From positions 463 through 64,462 of the forward strand of contig QHQA01000154.1 of assembly GCA_003219695.1 (NCBI GenBank): a stretch of DNA of 64,000 bases, written 5' to 3'. The stretch comes from Verrucomicrobiota bacterium. Lineage in GTDB: Bacteria; Verrucomicrobiota; Verrucomicrobiia; Chthoniobacterales; UBA10450. Shown here piece by piece: positions 34,678-45,271 of the stretch. The notes beneath the pieces are model-generated. The model was given only the letters and a program-made list of their open reading frames with translations. It did no database searches and was not told the DNA's origin. Numbering within the stretch: position 1 is the first letter of the stretch; each line of letters starts with the position of its first letter. A program made the translations under genes and the position numbers.

Positions 34678-34799
34678 TGCCGAAATCCGAATGACAAATG
34701 ACGAAGCTCGAATGACGAAAAAGGGATGAAAGCCTTCATCTCTGTTCGGGTTTCGTCATTAGGATTTCCTTCGTCATTCGACATTCGTGCTTCGTCATT
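34678..34799. repeat. Family D repeat between exbB and exbD
   Basis: Left units CCGAATGACAAATGACGAAG and right units TTCGTCATTCGACATTCGTG are inverted. The element separates exbB from exbD inside one probable operon and ends exactly at the exbB stop. Confidence 0.8.
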
Positions 34800-34800
34800 G

Positions 34801-35481
34801 TTATAGATCCTGGCGTGCTTCGATCTCGCGTGCCGTTTCGTCCGGTTGTTGAAAGCTGATGATGCCACTGATGGGGCGGCTTTCAGTTAGCATGTGGACC
34901 ACCTCAATCCCGGCGCGTTCCATGTCGTGCAGCATCGTGTTCACGCGCGAAGAGAGATAACTGTAAGCGACAAAAGTGACCGTGGCCACCACGAGGCCTG
35001 CCGCAGTGGTCAGCAAACTCTTATAAACACCGCTGGAAAGCTCTGTCACGGTCGCATAACCGCCGCTTGAAGCGATGGTCCCGAAGGCGTCGATCATTCC
35101 CGCAACAGTCCCAAGTAATCCAAGCAACGGCGTCAGAAAAGCGATGGTCGCCAGCACGGGAAGAAAGCGCTCCAGTTTCGGCACTTCGAGCTGCGCGGCT
35201 TCCTGCACAATGTCGCGCAATTCCGCGCGCGGCGCGTCGTGCCGGATAATCGCCGCATGAATCACCCGCGCGACCGGGCCCGGCGTGCCGGCGGATTCAT
35301 GCAGCGCTTCGGCGAAATTGCGCCGGCGAATCAGATTCGACAGACCCTTCAAAAATTCGCCCACATGAATCGTTGCGCGATGAAAATAAAAGAGGCGCTC
35401 GGCAAAAACAGCTATCGCGATGATGCTGCAGCCCAGAATCGGCCACATCAACAATCCGCCCTTTTGGATGTAATCAATCAC
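34801..35481 (-). CDS. MotA/TolQ/ExbB proton channel family protein
   Basis: About 226 residues from GTG 35481; a TTG at 35517 is a weaker alternative. Three transmembrane segments are visible, with the family signature FLTPLLGLLGTVAGMIDAFG and LLTTAAGLVVATVTFVAYSYL in the channel region. It forms the ExbB pentamer around ExbD, using the proton gradient to drive TonB. It heads the exbB-exbD-tonB run on the minus strand. Confidence 0.9.
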   Translation of the reverse strand: MIDYIQKGGLLMWPILGCSIIAIAVFAERLFYFHRATIHVGEFLKGLSNLIRRRNFAEALHESAGTPGPVARVIHAAIIRHDAPRAELRDIVQEAAQLEVPKLERFLPVLATIAFLTPLLGLLGTVAGMIDAFGTIASSGGYATVTELSSGVYKSLLTTAAGLVVATVTFVAYSYLSSRVNTMLHDMERAGIEVVHMLTESRPISGIISFQQPDETAREIEARQDL

Positions 35482-35543
35482 GCCGGTTTTTCTAACGCTC
35501 TTTCTCGGCTGTGGCAAGCCAGGATCGAGCGCGTCGCTTGCAC

Positions 35544-36059
35544 CTATCGCGGTCGTTTCTCGCGGGGTTTTGGCGAAGGGGATGGGCGGGTGGCAGCGGC
35601 ACTCGTGCGGCCGACTAATTTGCCGGATGCGTCGAAGACGGAATAACCGGTCTGTTTTCCGGATGAATCGTAGCTGTAAACGATCTTGTGCTGGAGCGCG
35701 CCGTCTGCTCCGCTTTGGGTTTCTTCCAGGATGCGGCCTGCGTCATCATACTTGTAGCGAGTCCTAAGCCGGATGCGGCCGTCGGATCCGGAAATTTCTG
35801 CGCTGAAAAAACGCCCGGCGTCATCGAGTTCATAACGAATCGTCTGGCGAAGTTTTCCGTCTGGATCGGTGGTGGTCGCCACTGCCTTGTGCTGTGCGTT
35901 ATCGAAATTGTAAACCGTACGTGAACCATCGGGGTGCATCGAGACGGTGACTCGCACAGCGTCACTCGGAGCTTGCTCCGGAGACTGGCCGAATCCGATT
36001 GCGGCGTCGCAAATGAGAAGAGCACACGGGATCGCGAGACTGAGCCGGGAAAATTTCAT
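35544..36059 (-). CDS. Secreted YD/RHS-repeat-like protein
   Basis: A 171-residue protein with a signal peptide (LSLAIPCALLICDAAIGFGQ). About four short repeats follow of the form YxxDDAGRxxxE..SGxDG (YELDDAGRFFSAEISGSDGR, YKYDDAGRILEETQSGADGA, YSYDSSGKQTGYSVFDASGK). The tail is rich in proline, lysine and arginine. These resemble YD repeats of RHS/teneurin proteins, which form beta-shells, but this is far too short to form a shell. It probably folds as an extracytoplasmic beta-strand stack. It is divergent from mraZ. Confidence 0.65.
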   Translation of the reverse strand: MKFSRLSLAIPCALLICDAAIGFGQSPEQAPSDAVRVTVSMHPDGSRTVYNFDNAQHKAVATTTDPDGKLRQTIRYELDDAGRFFSAEISGSDGRIRLRTRYKYDDAGRILEETQSGADGALQHKIVYSYDSSGKQTGYSVFDASGKLVGRTSAAATRPSPSPKPREKRPR

Positions 36060-36114
36060 GATTTGAGGAGCTTACGGTTGAGGTGGTCGGGCGCAAATGA
36101 AGCAAAAATTTTTA

Positions 36115-36167
36115 TTGACCAGCTGCCTTGGAGGTGGTTAAAGGTGGGGTCAAGTGGAGCAAAATGG
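36115..36167 (+). promoter_or_regulatory. mraZ promoter with MraZ-type operator (four TGG motifs at 10-bp spacing)
   Basis: TGG occurs at 36135, 36145, 36155 and 36165, exactly one helical turn apart and each preceded by G or A. MraZ is known to bind direct TGG(G)-type repeats spaced ten bases apart upstream of its own gene. A possible sigma-70 promoter, TTGACC at 36115-36120 and a weak TTAAAG at 36138-36143 with 17-base spacing, would be covered by the operator, consistent with autorepression. The promoter call is weaker than the operator call. Confidence 0.65.
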
Positions 36168-36643
36168 ACTACCGCTCCACGCGACGAATGGACGCTGATC
36201 CCCAACCCGAACGCTTCTATGCCGGAGACTTCCGGCATTCCATCGACGACAAGAATCGAATCACGATTCCCTCGCGCTGGCGACGCGATCGCCCCGAGGA
36301 CTTCATTCTTTTGCCCGAGGCAACGCATCAATTTCTGCTGGTCATGTCGCCAAAGGAGTTTGCGAGAATGAGTTCGACCGCGGAGAACAACCAGAGCGTT
36401 TCGGCGCGTGATCGCCGGATTTTTCTGCGCCACCTGCATTCCCGCGCCCAGCACGCTTCCGCGGACCGGCAAGGCCGCCTGGTTTTGCCCGAAGAACTTT
36501 GCCGAAAGGTTGGATTGAAAGATGAAGTTGCGCTCGTGGGCAACCGCGGCCGCTTTGAGATTTGGAATTTGCAACGTTGGAAGCGGGCGCACGAAGAGGA
36601 AACGGCCACTTACCAGCACGTGGCCAGCGTAATCGGATTATAA
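36164..36643 (+). CDS. mraZ: Transcriptional regulator MraZ
   Basis: A 159-residue protein with the two AbrB-like SpoVT domains of MraZ: FYAGDFRHSIDDKNRITIPS and ASADRQGRLVLPEELCRKVG. It is the usual first gene and autoregulator of the dcw cluster, and may act as a repressor in a ring-shaped oligomer. I chose ATG 36164 because GGAG lies four bases upstream; ATG 36188 is an alternative without a ribosome binding site. The last operator TGG overlaps the start codon. The basic N terminus (MDYRSTRRMD) is somewhat longer than usual. rsmH follows after four bases. Confidence 0.95.
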   Translation: MDYRSTRRMDADPQPERFYAGDFRHSIDDKNRITIPSRWRRDRPEDFILLPEATHQFLLVMSPKEFARMSSTAENNQSVSARDRRIFLRHLHSRAQHASADRQGRLVLPEELCRKVGLKDEVALVGNRGRFEIWNLQRWKRAHEEETATYQHVASVIGL

Positions 36644-36647
36644 GCGG

Positions 36648-37649
36648 ATGTTATCCCAAAACGACACCAACACACTGCGATGCGAGCGCGTTGATCCGCC
36701 GAGTGGCGAAGAGGAGGCGCATGCGGTGGAGGACTTTGCATACCACCGTCCGGTTCTGCAAAGAGAAGTGCTGGAGCTGCTCCAGCCAAAACCGGGTTCG
36801 CTCATTGTGGATGGAACATGCGGAGGCGGCGGCCATACCGAGGCGCTCCTGGAAAGCGGCGCGGATGTTCTGGGCCTGGATCAGGATCCTGATGCAGTGC
36901 AGCACGTGAGTGAGCGACTGGCGCATTTCGGGCGGCGCCTCATTGTGCGGCAGGGGAATTTCCGGCATGCAGCTTCCGTTCTCGACGAGCTTGGCATTCG
37001 CCGCATTGGCGGCGCGCTTCTGGACCTGGGTGTCTCTTCCCGGCAACTCGAAAAGGCAGAGCGCGGGTTCAGCTTTGTGCGAAACGGTCCTCTCGACATG
37101 CGCATGGATCCGCGAACCACGCTGACTGCTGCCAAGATTGTAAACGAGTACGACGAAGAGGAATTGACCCGCCTGTTTCGCGAATTGGGTGAAGAGCCCG
37201 CGGCGCGCCGGATCGCGAGCCTGATCGTAAAAATGCGCAAGACGGCGCCGATTCGCGAAACACTGCCGCTGGCACGCGCGATCGAAAAGCTGGTCGGCCG
37301 CCACGGCCGCCAGCATCCGGCCACGCAGGTTTTTCAAGCGCTGCGGATGGAAGTGAACGATGAGCTGGGCGCACTTGAAGAAGGACTCCGCGTTTTAACT
37401 GCGCGGCTGGCGCCCGGCGGGCGCATCGCGGTGATCACTTTTCACTCATTGGAGGACCGGATCGTGAAGAATTTTTTCCGCGATCACAGCCGGGAATGGC
37501 TGGACAAACCCGAGTGGCCAGCGCCGCAGCGCAACCCCGATTACGACCTTACACTGGTGACGCCGAAACCGGCAGAGCCGAGCGAGGAGGAACAACGCGC
37601 CAACCCGCGCTCCCGGAGCGCAAAGTTGCGCGTAGCCGAGAAGATTTAA
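36648..37649 (+). CDS. rsmH: 16S rRNA (cytosine(1402)-N(4))-methyltransferase
   Basis: A 333-residue SAM-dependent methyltransferase (MraW) acting on C1402 of 16S rRNA. The N terminus is VEDFAYHRPVLQREVLELL, the SAM loop VDGTCGGGGHTEALL, and GGALLDLGVSSRQLEKAERG and ITFHSLEDRIVKNFFR are further conserved blocks. The length is normal with a short N-terminal extension. Its stop is immediately followed by the ftsL start. Confidence 0.97.
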   Translation: MLSQNDTNTLRCERVDPPSGEEEAHAVEDFAYHRPVLQREVLELLQPKPGSLIVDGTCGGGGHTEALLESGADVLGLDQDPDAVQHVSERLAHFGRRLIVRQGNFRHAASVLDELGIRRIGGALLDLGVSSRQLEKAERGFSFVRNGPLDMRMDPRTTLTAAKIVNEYDEEELTRLFRELGEEPAARRIASLIVKMRKTAPIRETLPLARAIEKLVGRHGRQHPATQVFQALRMEVNDELGALEEGLRVLTARLAPGGRIAVITFHSLEDRIVKNFFRDHSREWLDKPEWPAPQRNPDYDLTLVTPKPAEPSEEEQRANPRSRSAKLRVAEKI

Positions 37650-38027
37650 ATGCACCGTTCGCGTCAAAGAAAATGTAATGCGGTAAACGCGGCCTCGCTG
37701 GCGCGCTGGATTGTGATGACGGCGTTTCTGGCGCTGGCCGGATTGAGCTACGTTTATCTGACGCTGCAACTCTATTACATGGGCGAGCGCAGAAAGGCGG
37801 TCGAGAACGAGCTGGCCGCGCTGCGGACGCAAAATGACATCGCCAGCGCGCAAATCGCTGCCTTGACGTCGCGCTCGGCGTTGCAACGCCGATTAAAGGA
37901 GGGCTACCTGAAAATGGTCCCGATTTCAGAAGCACGCATCGTGCGCCTGACGATTCCCGCGCGATCAGCAGACGAAGACGTCATCCAACCCGTAGCCAAT
38001 CCTCTGGCGCAACATGAATCTAAATAG
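37650..38027 (+). CDS. ftsL: FtsL-like cell division protein
   Basis: A 125-residue bitopic protein with a cytoplasmic basic N terminus and one transmembrane helix (about 17-38, IVMTAFLALAGLSYVYLTLQ). A periplasmic coiled-coil follows (ERRKAVENELAALRTQND, QIAALTSRSALQRRLKEGY). Sequence identity to FtsL is low, as is normal; the call rests on size, topology and position between rsmH and ftsI. It should bind FtsB and FtsQ in the divisome. Its end overlaps the ftsI start by 14 bases. Confidence 0.8.
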   Translation: MHRSRQRKCNAVNAASLARWIVMTAFLALAGLSYVYLTLQLYYMGERRKAVENELAALRTQNDIASAQIAALTSRSALQRRLKEGYLKMVPISEARIVRLTIPARSADEDVIQPVANPLAQHESK

Positions 38028-39831
38028 CCCAAGCCGTTGTGCGCTGGTCTGTGCCGCTTTCATCGGGCTCTTCAGCATCTTTTCATTTCGTTTGATTTAC
38101 CTCCAAGCGATCAAGCACGACGAATACGCCGGGCTGGCCGCGGAAAAACACGTTTACAAACAAATTATTCATGCCGAGCGCGGCACGATTCTGGATACGA
38201 ACAACGAGGTTCTGGCGCACAATGTTCCTGTGGAAACGGTGGTGGCCGATGCCATGCACATTAACAATCGGCAAGCGACCGTTGAGCTCGTGAGCAAAGA
38301 GTTGGACATCCCGCCGGAGCAACTCGCGGAAAAATTAAACAGCGATCGCCGCTACATCGTAGTCAAGCGGGAAGTGCCCGCCGCCGGGGCAAACGCGCTG
38401 CGCGAAAAACTTCGCGCCGCCAATTTGCGGGGAATCTATTTCGAGCACGACGCCACGCGCCTCTACCCAAATGGCTCGATGCTTTGCCACGTGATCGGGT
38501 TTACCGATTTCGATCACCACGGTATCCAAGGCGTGGAAGCCTCGATGGAGGAATATCTGCATGGGCAGGACGGTTACCGTTTCATCGAGCATAATCGGGC
38601 CGGCCAGGAGATCGTGCCTTATCGCGGGCAGGAGCGCGCACCGCGTGACGGTTACCAGGTGCATCTGACCGTCGATCTCGGTTTGCAGAGCATAGTCGAG
38701 GACGAAATCGACGCGGCGGTGAAGGAGTATTCTCCGCAAAAAGCCACCATTATTCTCATGCGTCCGCAGACGGGCGAAATCCTGGCGATGGCCAACCGGC
38801 CAGAGTTTGATTTAAATCTCCGCTCCGACGCAAAGCCCGAACAAATGAAAAACCGGGCCATCATCGACATGATGGAACCAGGCTCGACTTTCAAGATTGT
38901 AGCCGCCGCTGCCGCTCTGAACGAGCGCAAAGTGCAACCAGAGTCGGAGCTCTTTTGTGAGAACGGCCTCTGGAATTTCGGCGGCGCCCCTCTGCACGAT
39001 CACCGCGCTTTTTCGTATCTGAGCGTGCGCGACATTCTGATCAAGTCGAGCAATATCGGAGCAGCCAAACTTGCGCTCAGTGTGGGCGAAGAAAAGTTTT
39101 ACGAATACATTCGGCGTTTTGGATTTGGCGAGCGCACGGGAATCGAGCTGCCAGGCGAAATCAATGGACTGATTCGGCCTCCGCGATCGTGGAGCAAAAT
39201 CTCAATCACACGTATCCCGATGGGACATGAGGTTGGGGTCACGCCACTGCAGATGACTGCGGCCATGGCAACGATTGCTAACGACGGGAAGTTGATCATG
39301 CCGCGTGTCGTGAAATCGATCACCACATCGGACGGCAAAGTCATCAGCTCACTTTCGCCGGTGGTTTTGCGCCAGGTCATTTCTCGCGAAACCGCCAGAG
39401 AAATCGCGGACGCGCTGCGCGGCGTGGTGAGCGATCAGGGGACTGCCGCCGCGGCAGCAGTGCCCGGCTTTACCATTGCCGGAAAAACCGGAACCGCGCA
39501 GAAAGTTGATCCGCGAGGCGGATATGAGCATGGAAAGTACGTCGTTTCTTTCGTTGGCTATCTGCCCGCCGAGCATCCTGAGTTTGTCGGATTGGTGACG
39601 CTGGACGATGCGCACACGAAGGACCCGCACTTGAATTACGGCGGGCTGGTCGCCGGACCGATTTTTTCCCGCGTGGCAGAGAAAGCTGCCCGCTACCTTG
39701 ATCTTGAGCCGCATGAGGAGATTCGCAAAGCGATTCCCGTACAGCGAGTCGAAAAACCGGCGCCGGCAAAGCGAGTCCGCAAGAATGCGCCGGCCGAACG
39801 AATCGCCTTAACCAATGCCGCACGCCATTGA
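38014..39831 (+). CDS. ftsI: Division-specific penicillin-binding protein (transpeptidase FtsI/PBP3)
   Basis: A 605-residue class B PBP. An N-terminal transmembrane helix (about 8-28) and a PBP dimerisation domain (HAERGTILDTNNEVLAHNV) are followed by the transpeptidase domain. Active-site motifs are S291-TF-K294 (PGSTFK), S345-S-N347 and K491-T-G493 (GKTGTAQ). It cross-links septal peptidoglycan with FtsW as the glycosyltransferase partner. The C terminus is a basic, proline-containing tail with no PASTA domain. The spacer 39832-39889 before murE shows no repeat. Confidence 0.96.
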   Translation: MNLNSPSRCALVCAAFIGLFSIFSFRLIYLQAIKHDEYAGLAAEKHVYKQIIHAERGTILDTNNEVLAHNVPVETVVADAMHINNRQATVELVSKELDIPPEQLAEKLNSDRRYIVVKREVPAAGANALREKLRAANLRGIYFEHDATRLYPNGSMLCHVIGFTDFDHHGIQGVEASMEEYLHGQDGYRFIEHNRAGQEIVPYRGQERAPRDGYQVHLTVDLGLQSIVEDEIDAAVKEYSPQKATIILMRPQTGEILAMANRPEFDLNLRSDAKPEQMKNRAIIDMMEPGSTFKIVAAAAALNERKVQPESELFCENGLWNFGGAPLHDHRAFSYLSVRDILIKSSNIGAAKLALSVGEEKFYEYIRRFGFGERTGIELPGEINGLIRPPRSWSKISITRIPMGHEVGVTPLQMTAAMATIANDGKLIMPRVVKSITTSDGKVISSLSPVVLRQVISRETAREIADALRGVVSDQGTAAAAAVPGFTIAGKTGTAQKVDPRGGYEHGKYVVSFVGYLPAEHPEFVGLVTLDDAHTKDPHLNYGGLVAGPIFSRVAEKAARYLDLEPHEEIRKAIPVQRVEKPAPAKRVRKNAPAERIALTNAARH

Positions 39832-39889
39832 AGACCTCGCTCCTGTCCGCCGCAGCGAATCCGTCTCGGGGCGGAGATGTTAACGCCTC

Positions 39890-41368
<1,479 letters not shown>

Positions 41369-41370
41369 CC

Positions 41371-42795
41371 ATGAATCCGCTTATGCTTTCTCAAGTCGCG
41401 CAGTTTGCTGGAGCTTCCCTCTCATCGGGCGAGGGGACTGTGGTGATTGAGAAGGTAAGCACAGATTCGCGTACGATTAAGCGCGGGGAATTATTTGTCG
41501 CGTTGCGCGGTGAAAATTTTGACGGCCACAATTTCGTTGAGTCGGCCGCGAAATCCGGCGCGGCTGGGGCAATCGTCGAGTCAAACTGGAAAGGGAATGT
41601 GCCGAAGAATTTCGCGCTTATCCGGGCGAAAGACACTTTACAAGCATATCAGCAGCTCGCCGCCAATTACCGGCGATCGCTTACGCTAAAGGTGCTCGCC
41701 ATTACAGGAAGCAACGGCAAGACGAGCACGAAAGATTTCGTTGCATCGGTTCTCTCGCGAAAATTTCGCGTCACTAAGACCGAAGGCAATTTCAATAATC
41801 ATGTTGGCCTGCCGCGCACGATTTTGGAAGCGACTTCGAAGGATGAAGTGGCCGTTTGGGAAATCGGGATGAACCATCCTGGCGAGATCGCTGCGCTCTC
41901 GCAGATCGCCGCGCCCGATGCGGCGATCATCACCAATATCGGCATCGCGCACATCGAATTCATGGGCTCGCGCGAAGCCATCGCGAAAGAAAAAGGCGCG
42001 CTGACGGAAGCGGTGGGCCCTGAAGGAACAGTGATTCTGAATGCCGACGATCCGTTCAGCGAAGAAATTGCCGCACACGCGCGCGCGAAAGTGATGTTTG
42101 CCGGAACGATTGGCGGAACCGTGCGGGCGATCGAAATTCGCCAGAGCGCCGATGGATCCGAGTTTACGATTCTGGAAAGCGCGCATCGTTGCCGTGCGCA
42201 GCTTCCAGTTCCCGGTTTGCACATGGTGCAGAACGCGTTGCTCGCTGTCGCTGCTGGCCGGGCATTTGGGTTATCGATCGAAGAATGCGCCGCCGGTCTC
42301 GCGACTGCGCCGCTGACTAAAGCGCGTTTGCAGATTAAGGAAATCGCCGGCGTGCAATTTCTGGATGACAGCTACAACGCGAATCCAGATTCGATGAAAG
42401 CAGCATTGCGAACCTTGGTCGAGCTCGACGCCGATGGAAAACGGATCGCTGTGCTCGGGGAAATGCGCGAATTGGGCGATGAATCGGAGCGCGGCCACCG
42501 CGAAGTAGGCGAAACCGCCGCGACGCTCGGCGTGGATCATCTGATCACGATCGGCGACACAGCAAAAGTGATTGCGCAGGGCGCCCGCGCCGCCGGCATG
42601 GAAAAAGTTTCCGCTGTCCAATCGACCGGCGAAGCTGCGGAGTTGTTAGGCGAAATCGCGGCGCCAGGCGACCTCGTACTCATCAAGGGCAGTCGCCTCG
42701 CCCGGACGGAGGATGTGATCGAGCAGTTCGGCATTCGGCATTCGCCTGCCACGCCGAATCCCGGCGTTGGCGGGTCATTCGTCATTTCCCCATGA
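41371..42795 (+). CDS. murF: UDP-MurNAc-tripeptide:D-Ala-D-Ala ligase
   Basis: A 474-residue Mur ligase completing the pentapeptide. The ATP loop is AITGSNGKTSTKDF; WEIGMNHPGEIAALS and TNIGIAHIEFMGSREAIAKE are central-domain blocks, and FLDDSYNANPDSMKAAL is in the C-terminal domain. The regular end is near LARTEDVIEQF; the last 20 or so residues (GIRHSPATPNPG to VISP) come from a short family D-like repeat at 42728-42790. The stop overlaps mraY by four bases (ATGA). Confidence 0.97.
   Translation: MNPLMLSQVAQFAGASLSSGEGTVVIEKVSTDSRTIKRGELFVALRGENFDGHNFVESAAKSGAAGAIVESNWKGNVPKNFALIRAKDTLQAYQQLAANYRRSLTLKVLAITGSNGKTSTKDFVASVLSRKFRVTKTEGNFNNHVGLPRTILEATSKDEVAVWEIGMNHPGEIAALSQIAAPDAAIITNIGIAHIEFMGSREAIAKEKGALTEAVGPEGTVILNADDPFSEEIAAHARAKVMFAGTIGGTVRAIEIRQSADGSEFTILESAHRCRAQLPVPGLHMVQNALLAVAAGRAFGLSIEECAAGLATAPLTKARLQIKEIAGVQFLDDSYNANPDSMKAALRTLVELDADGKRIAVLGEMRELGDESERGHREVGETAATLGVDHLITIGDTAKVIAQGARAAGMEKVSAVQSTGEAAELLGEIAAPGDLVLIKGSRLARTEDVIEQFGIRHSPATPNPGVGGSFVISP
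42728..42790 (+). repeat. Short family D repeat encoding the C-terminal tail of MurF
   Basis: GGCATTCGGCATTCGCC at the left and GGGTCATTCGTCATTTCC at the right bracket a near-perfect hairpin (GCCACGCCGAATCCCGGCGT). Similar TTCGTCATTCGGCATT strings occur at 7430. It is translated in frame up to the last codon of murF. Confidence 0.65.
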
Positions 42796-43892
42796 TGTAC
42801 TACCTTCATCACCTCAGTAGGCACTTCATCGGGTTCAACGTTTTCCTTTATGTCACCTTCCGAGCCATTGCCGCAGCGATCACCGCGTTCCTTGGCACGC
42901 TCATTTTTGGGAACTTTATCATTCGAAAACTGATCGCGCTGAAACTCGGGCAACCGATCCGTGGTGCGGCAGAAGTTCACCGTCTTGCCGAGCTTCATGG
43001 CGGCAAACAGGGCACGCCCACCATGGGCGGCGCCTTGGTTATCGGGGCCGTTTTTGTGTCGAGTCTTCTCTGGGCGCGTCCGGACAACCGTTTCGTCTGG
43101 CTCGCCTTGTTCAGCATGCTCTATCTGGGTGCGCTGGGGTTCGCCGATGATTACCTTAAAGTGACCAAGAAGAAATCCGACGGGATCAGCGGCCGGATCA
43201 AATTGCTTTTTCAGATCGCGCTTGCTGCGGTTGTCACAGCCTTTTTTCTCACCAGTCCGTTGCTGGAAGTGCAGGCACGCGCTCTCTACGTGCCTTTCGT
43301 CAAAGCGCCCGTCATCGCCAACATGAGCTGGTTTACATTCGTATTTTTTGCGCTCGTGATCGTCGGTACGTCGAATGCCGTTAATCTTACTGACGGCTTG
43401 GACGGCCTTGCCGCTGGTTGCACAATCACGGTGGCGTTTGATTACGCATTGTTGGCTTACGCGGCCGGCAATTTCCGTATCGCGGAATATTTGCAGGTCC
43501 CATTTTATTCATTTGCCGGGGAGCTCACGGTGGTTTGCGCCGCGCTGGTTGGAGCGGGACTGGGTTTTCTTTGGTTCAACTGTTACCCGGCCAGAGTTTT
43601 CATGGGAGACACCGGATCGCTGGCGATCGGCGGGATGATGGGCGTAGTCGCCATCTGTTGTAAGCAGGAGCTGCTTTTGGTTGTGGTCGGTGGCGTTTTC
43701 GTGATCGAGGCCGTCTCAGTGATTTTGCAGGTGCTGAGCTTCAAACTGACGGGCAAACGCATTTTCGTCATGTCGCCGCTTCATCATCATTTCGAATTAA
43801 GCGGCTGGAACGAGAGCACGGTGATCGTTCGCTTCTGGATTCTCTCGATCATCTTCGCCTTGCTTGGCCTGGCGACACTAAAACTGAGATGA
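42792..43892 (+). CDS. mraY: Phospho-MurNAc-pentapeptide-transferase
   Basis: A 366-residue polytopic membrane enzyme that makes lipid I from UDP-MurNAc-pentapeptide and undecaprenyl phosphate. Catalytic and binding motifs are GFADDYLKVTKKKSDG, TSNAVNLTDGLDGLAAG and FMGDTGSLAIGG. MSPLHHHFELSGW is the conserved histidine-rich loop. HGGKQGTPTMGG is also typical. About ten transmembrane helices are seen. The start overlaps murF, and the stop overlaps murD (ATGA both times). Confidence 0.97.
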   Translation: MMYYLHHLSRHFIGFNVFLYVTFRAIAAAITAFLGTLIFGNFIIRKLIALKLGQPIRGAAEVHRLAELHGGKQGTPTMGGALVIGAVFVSSLLWARPDNRFVWLALFSMLYLGALGFADDYLKVTKKKSDGISGRIKLLFQIALAAVVTAFFLTSPLLEVQARALYVPFVKAPVIANMSWFTFVFFALVIVGTSNAVNLTDGLDGLAAGCTITVAFDYALLAYAAGNFRIAEYLQVPFYSFAGELTVVCAALVGAGLGFLWFNCYPARVFMGDTGSLAIGGMMGVVAICCKQELLLVVVGGVFVIEAVSVILQVLSFKLTGKRIFVMSPLHHHFELSGWNESTVIVRFWILSIIFALLGLATLKLR

Positions 43893-45271
43893 ATAACGGG
43901 CGCTACAAGAATCAAAACGTCGCCGTGCTTGGCGCGGGCCTGAGCGGGAGTGCCGCGGCGTTACTGCTCAGTTCCGAAGGCGCACAGGTCACGGTGCTCG
44001 ACAGCGCCGAGGAGAAGGATTTGCTCAAATCAACCCTGGACAATCTGCAGGCGCACGGTGTCCGCGTAGTTTGCGGACCTGCCGCCGATCAAGATTCATC
44101 TGCGTATCAGTTGGCTGTATTGAGTCCGGGCATTGATCCGGTGTCTCCATTGGCGCGCAATTTTTCCTCGCGCGGAATCGAAATGATCGGTGAACTCGAG
44201 TTGGGCTGGCGCTCCTGTGAAATCCCGGTGATCGCCGTCACCGGCACCAACGGAAAAACCACAACGACCGAAATGCTGGCGCAGATGTTGAATGCCTGCG
44301 GCCAGCGAACGATCGCCTGCGGGAACATCGGCAAACCGCTTTCCGAGGTCGCGCGCGAAAAGCAGCGATTCGATGTGCTCACGGTGGAAGTGAGCTCGTT
44401 CCAACTGGAAGCGACCGGCACTTTTCACCCGTCCATCAGCGTCTGGCTCAATTTCGCTCCGGACCATCTCGATCGTTACCGATCCGTGGCTGAGTATCGC
44501 GCGGCGAAGCTGCGCATTTTCGAAAATCAAACCGAATCGGATATAGCAGTAGTAAACGCCATCGAAAAATTTCCCGCGATTCGCCCGCGCAAGATCACCT
44601 TTAGCGCTTACACGAATCGAGCCGATTTCCGCGTCTCGGAAGGCGCAATCGTTTATCACAACGAACCCGTCTTGCGGCTGGCGGATAGTGAGCTCCGCGG
44701 ACTGCATAACATCGAGAATTTAATGGCGACGCTTGCCGCCGGCATGGCGCGCGGTTTGTCGTTTCAGGACATGACGCCGCCGTTGTGCGCGTATGAGCCG
44801 CGTCCGCACCGGTGCGAATTTGTGCGCGAGGTAGATGGCGTCGAATACGTCAACGACTCCAAAGCGACGAACCTCGACGCAATGGACAAAGCGCTGCGCG
44901 CGCAAAGCAAACCAGTCATCCTGATCGCCGGCGGCAAGGATAAAGGATTCAATTTCGATCCACTGCGATCCATTGTGAAGGAAAAGGTCAGATCGGCGAT
45001 TTTGATCGGCGAAATGGCCGAGAGCATCCGGCGTTCGTGGGACGGCGCGGTCCAATGCGAAATCGCAAACTCACTCGCGAATGCGGTCGAACGCTCGCAC
45101 GCCAATGCAAGGCCAGGCGACGTGGTCCTGTTCTCTCCCGGCACGTCGTCCTTTGACATGTTCAAAAGCTATGCCGACCGCGGTGACCAATTTCGCGCGC
45201 TCGTGCAGGCCCTGCCCGCAGCGTCTTCGCGCCGCGATGCGGGCGCGGCCCTGCCCAAAACAAACCGATGA
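43889..45271 (+). CDS. murD: UDP-MurNAc-L-alanine:D-glutamate ligase
   Basis: A 460-residue Mur ligase. The N-terminal UDP-binding domain has VAVLGAGLSGSAAALLLSSE; the ATP loop is VTGTNGKTTTTEMLAQML. VEVSSFQLEATGTFHPSISV and LNFAPDHLDRYRSVAEYRAA are central blocks. VEYVNDSKATNLDAMDKAL and ILIAGGKDKGFNFDPL lie in the C-terminal domain, and VVLFSPGTSSFDMFKSYADR is near the end. The LysM gene begins in its stop codon (ATGA overlap). Confidence 0.97.
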   Translation: MNNGRYKNQNVAVLGAGLSGSAAALLLSSEGAQVTVLDSAEEKDLLKSTLDNLQAHGVRVVCGPAADQDSSAYQLAVLSPGIDPVSPLARNFSSRGIEMIGELELGWRSCEIPVIAVTGTNGKTTTTEMLAQMLNACGQRTIACGNIGKPLSEVAREKQRFDVLTVEVSSFQLEATGTFHPSISVWLNFAPDHLDRYRSVAEYRAAKLRIFENQTESDIAVVNAIEKFPAIRPRKITFSAYTNRADFRVSEGAIVYHNEPVLRLADSELRGLHNIENLMATLAAGMARGLSFQDMTPPLCAYEPRPHRCEFVREVDGVEYVNDSKATNLDAMDKALRAQSKPVILIAGGKDKGFNFDPLRSIVKEKVRSAILIGEMAESIRRSWDGAVQCEIANSLANAVERSHANARPGDVVLFSPGTSSFDMFKSYADRGDQFRALVQALPAASSRRDAGAALPKTNR

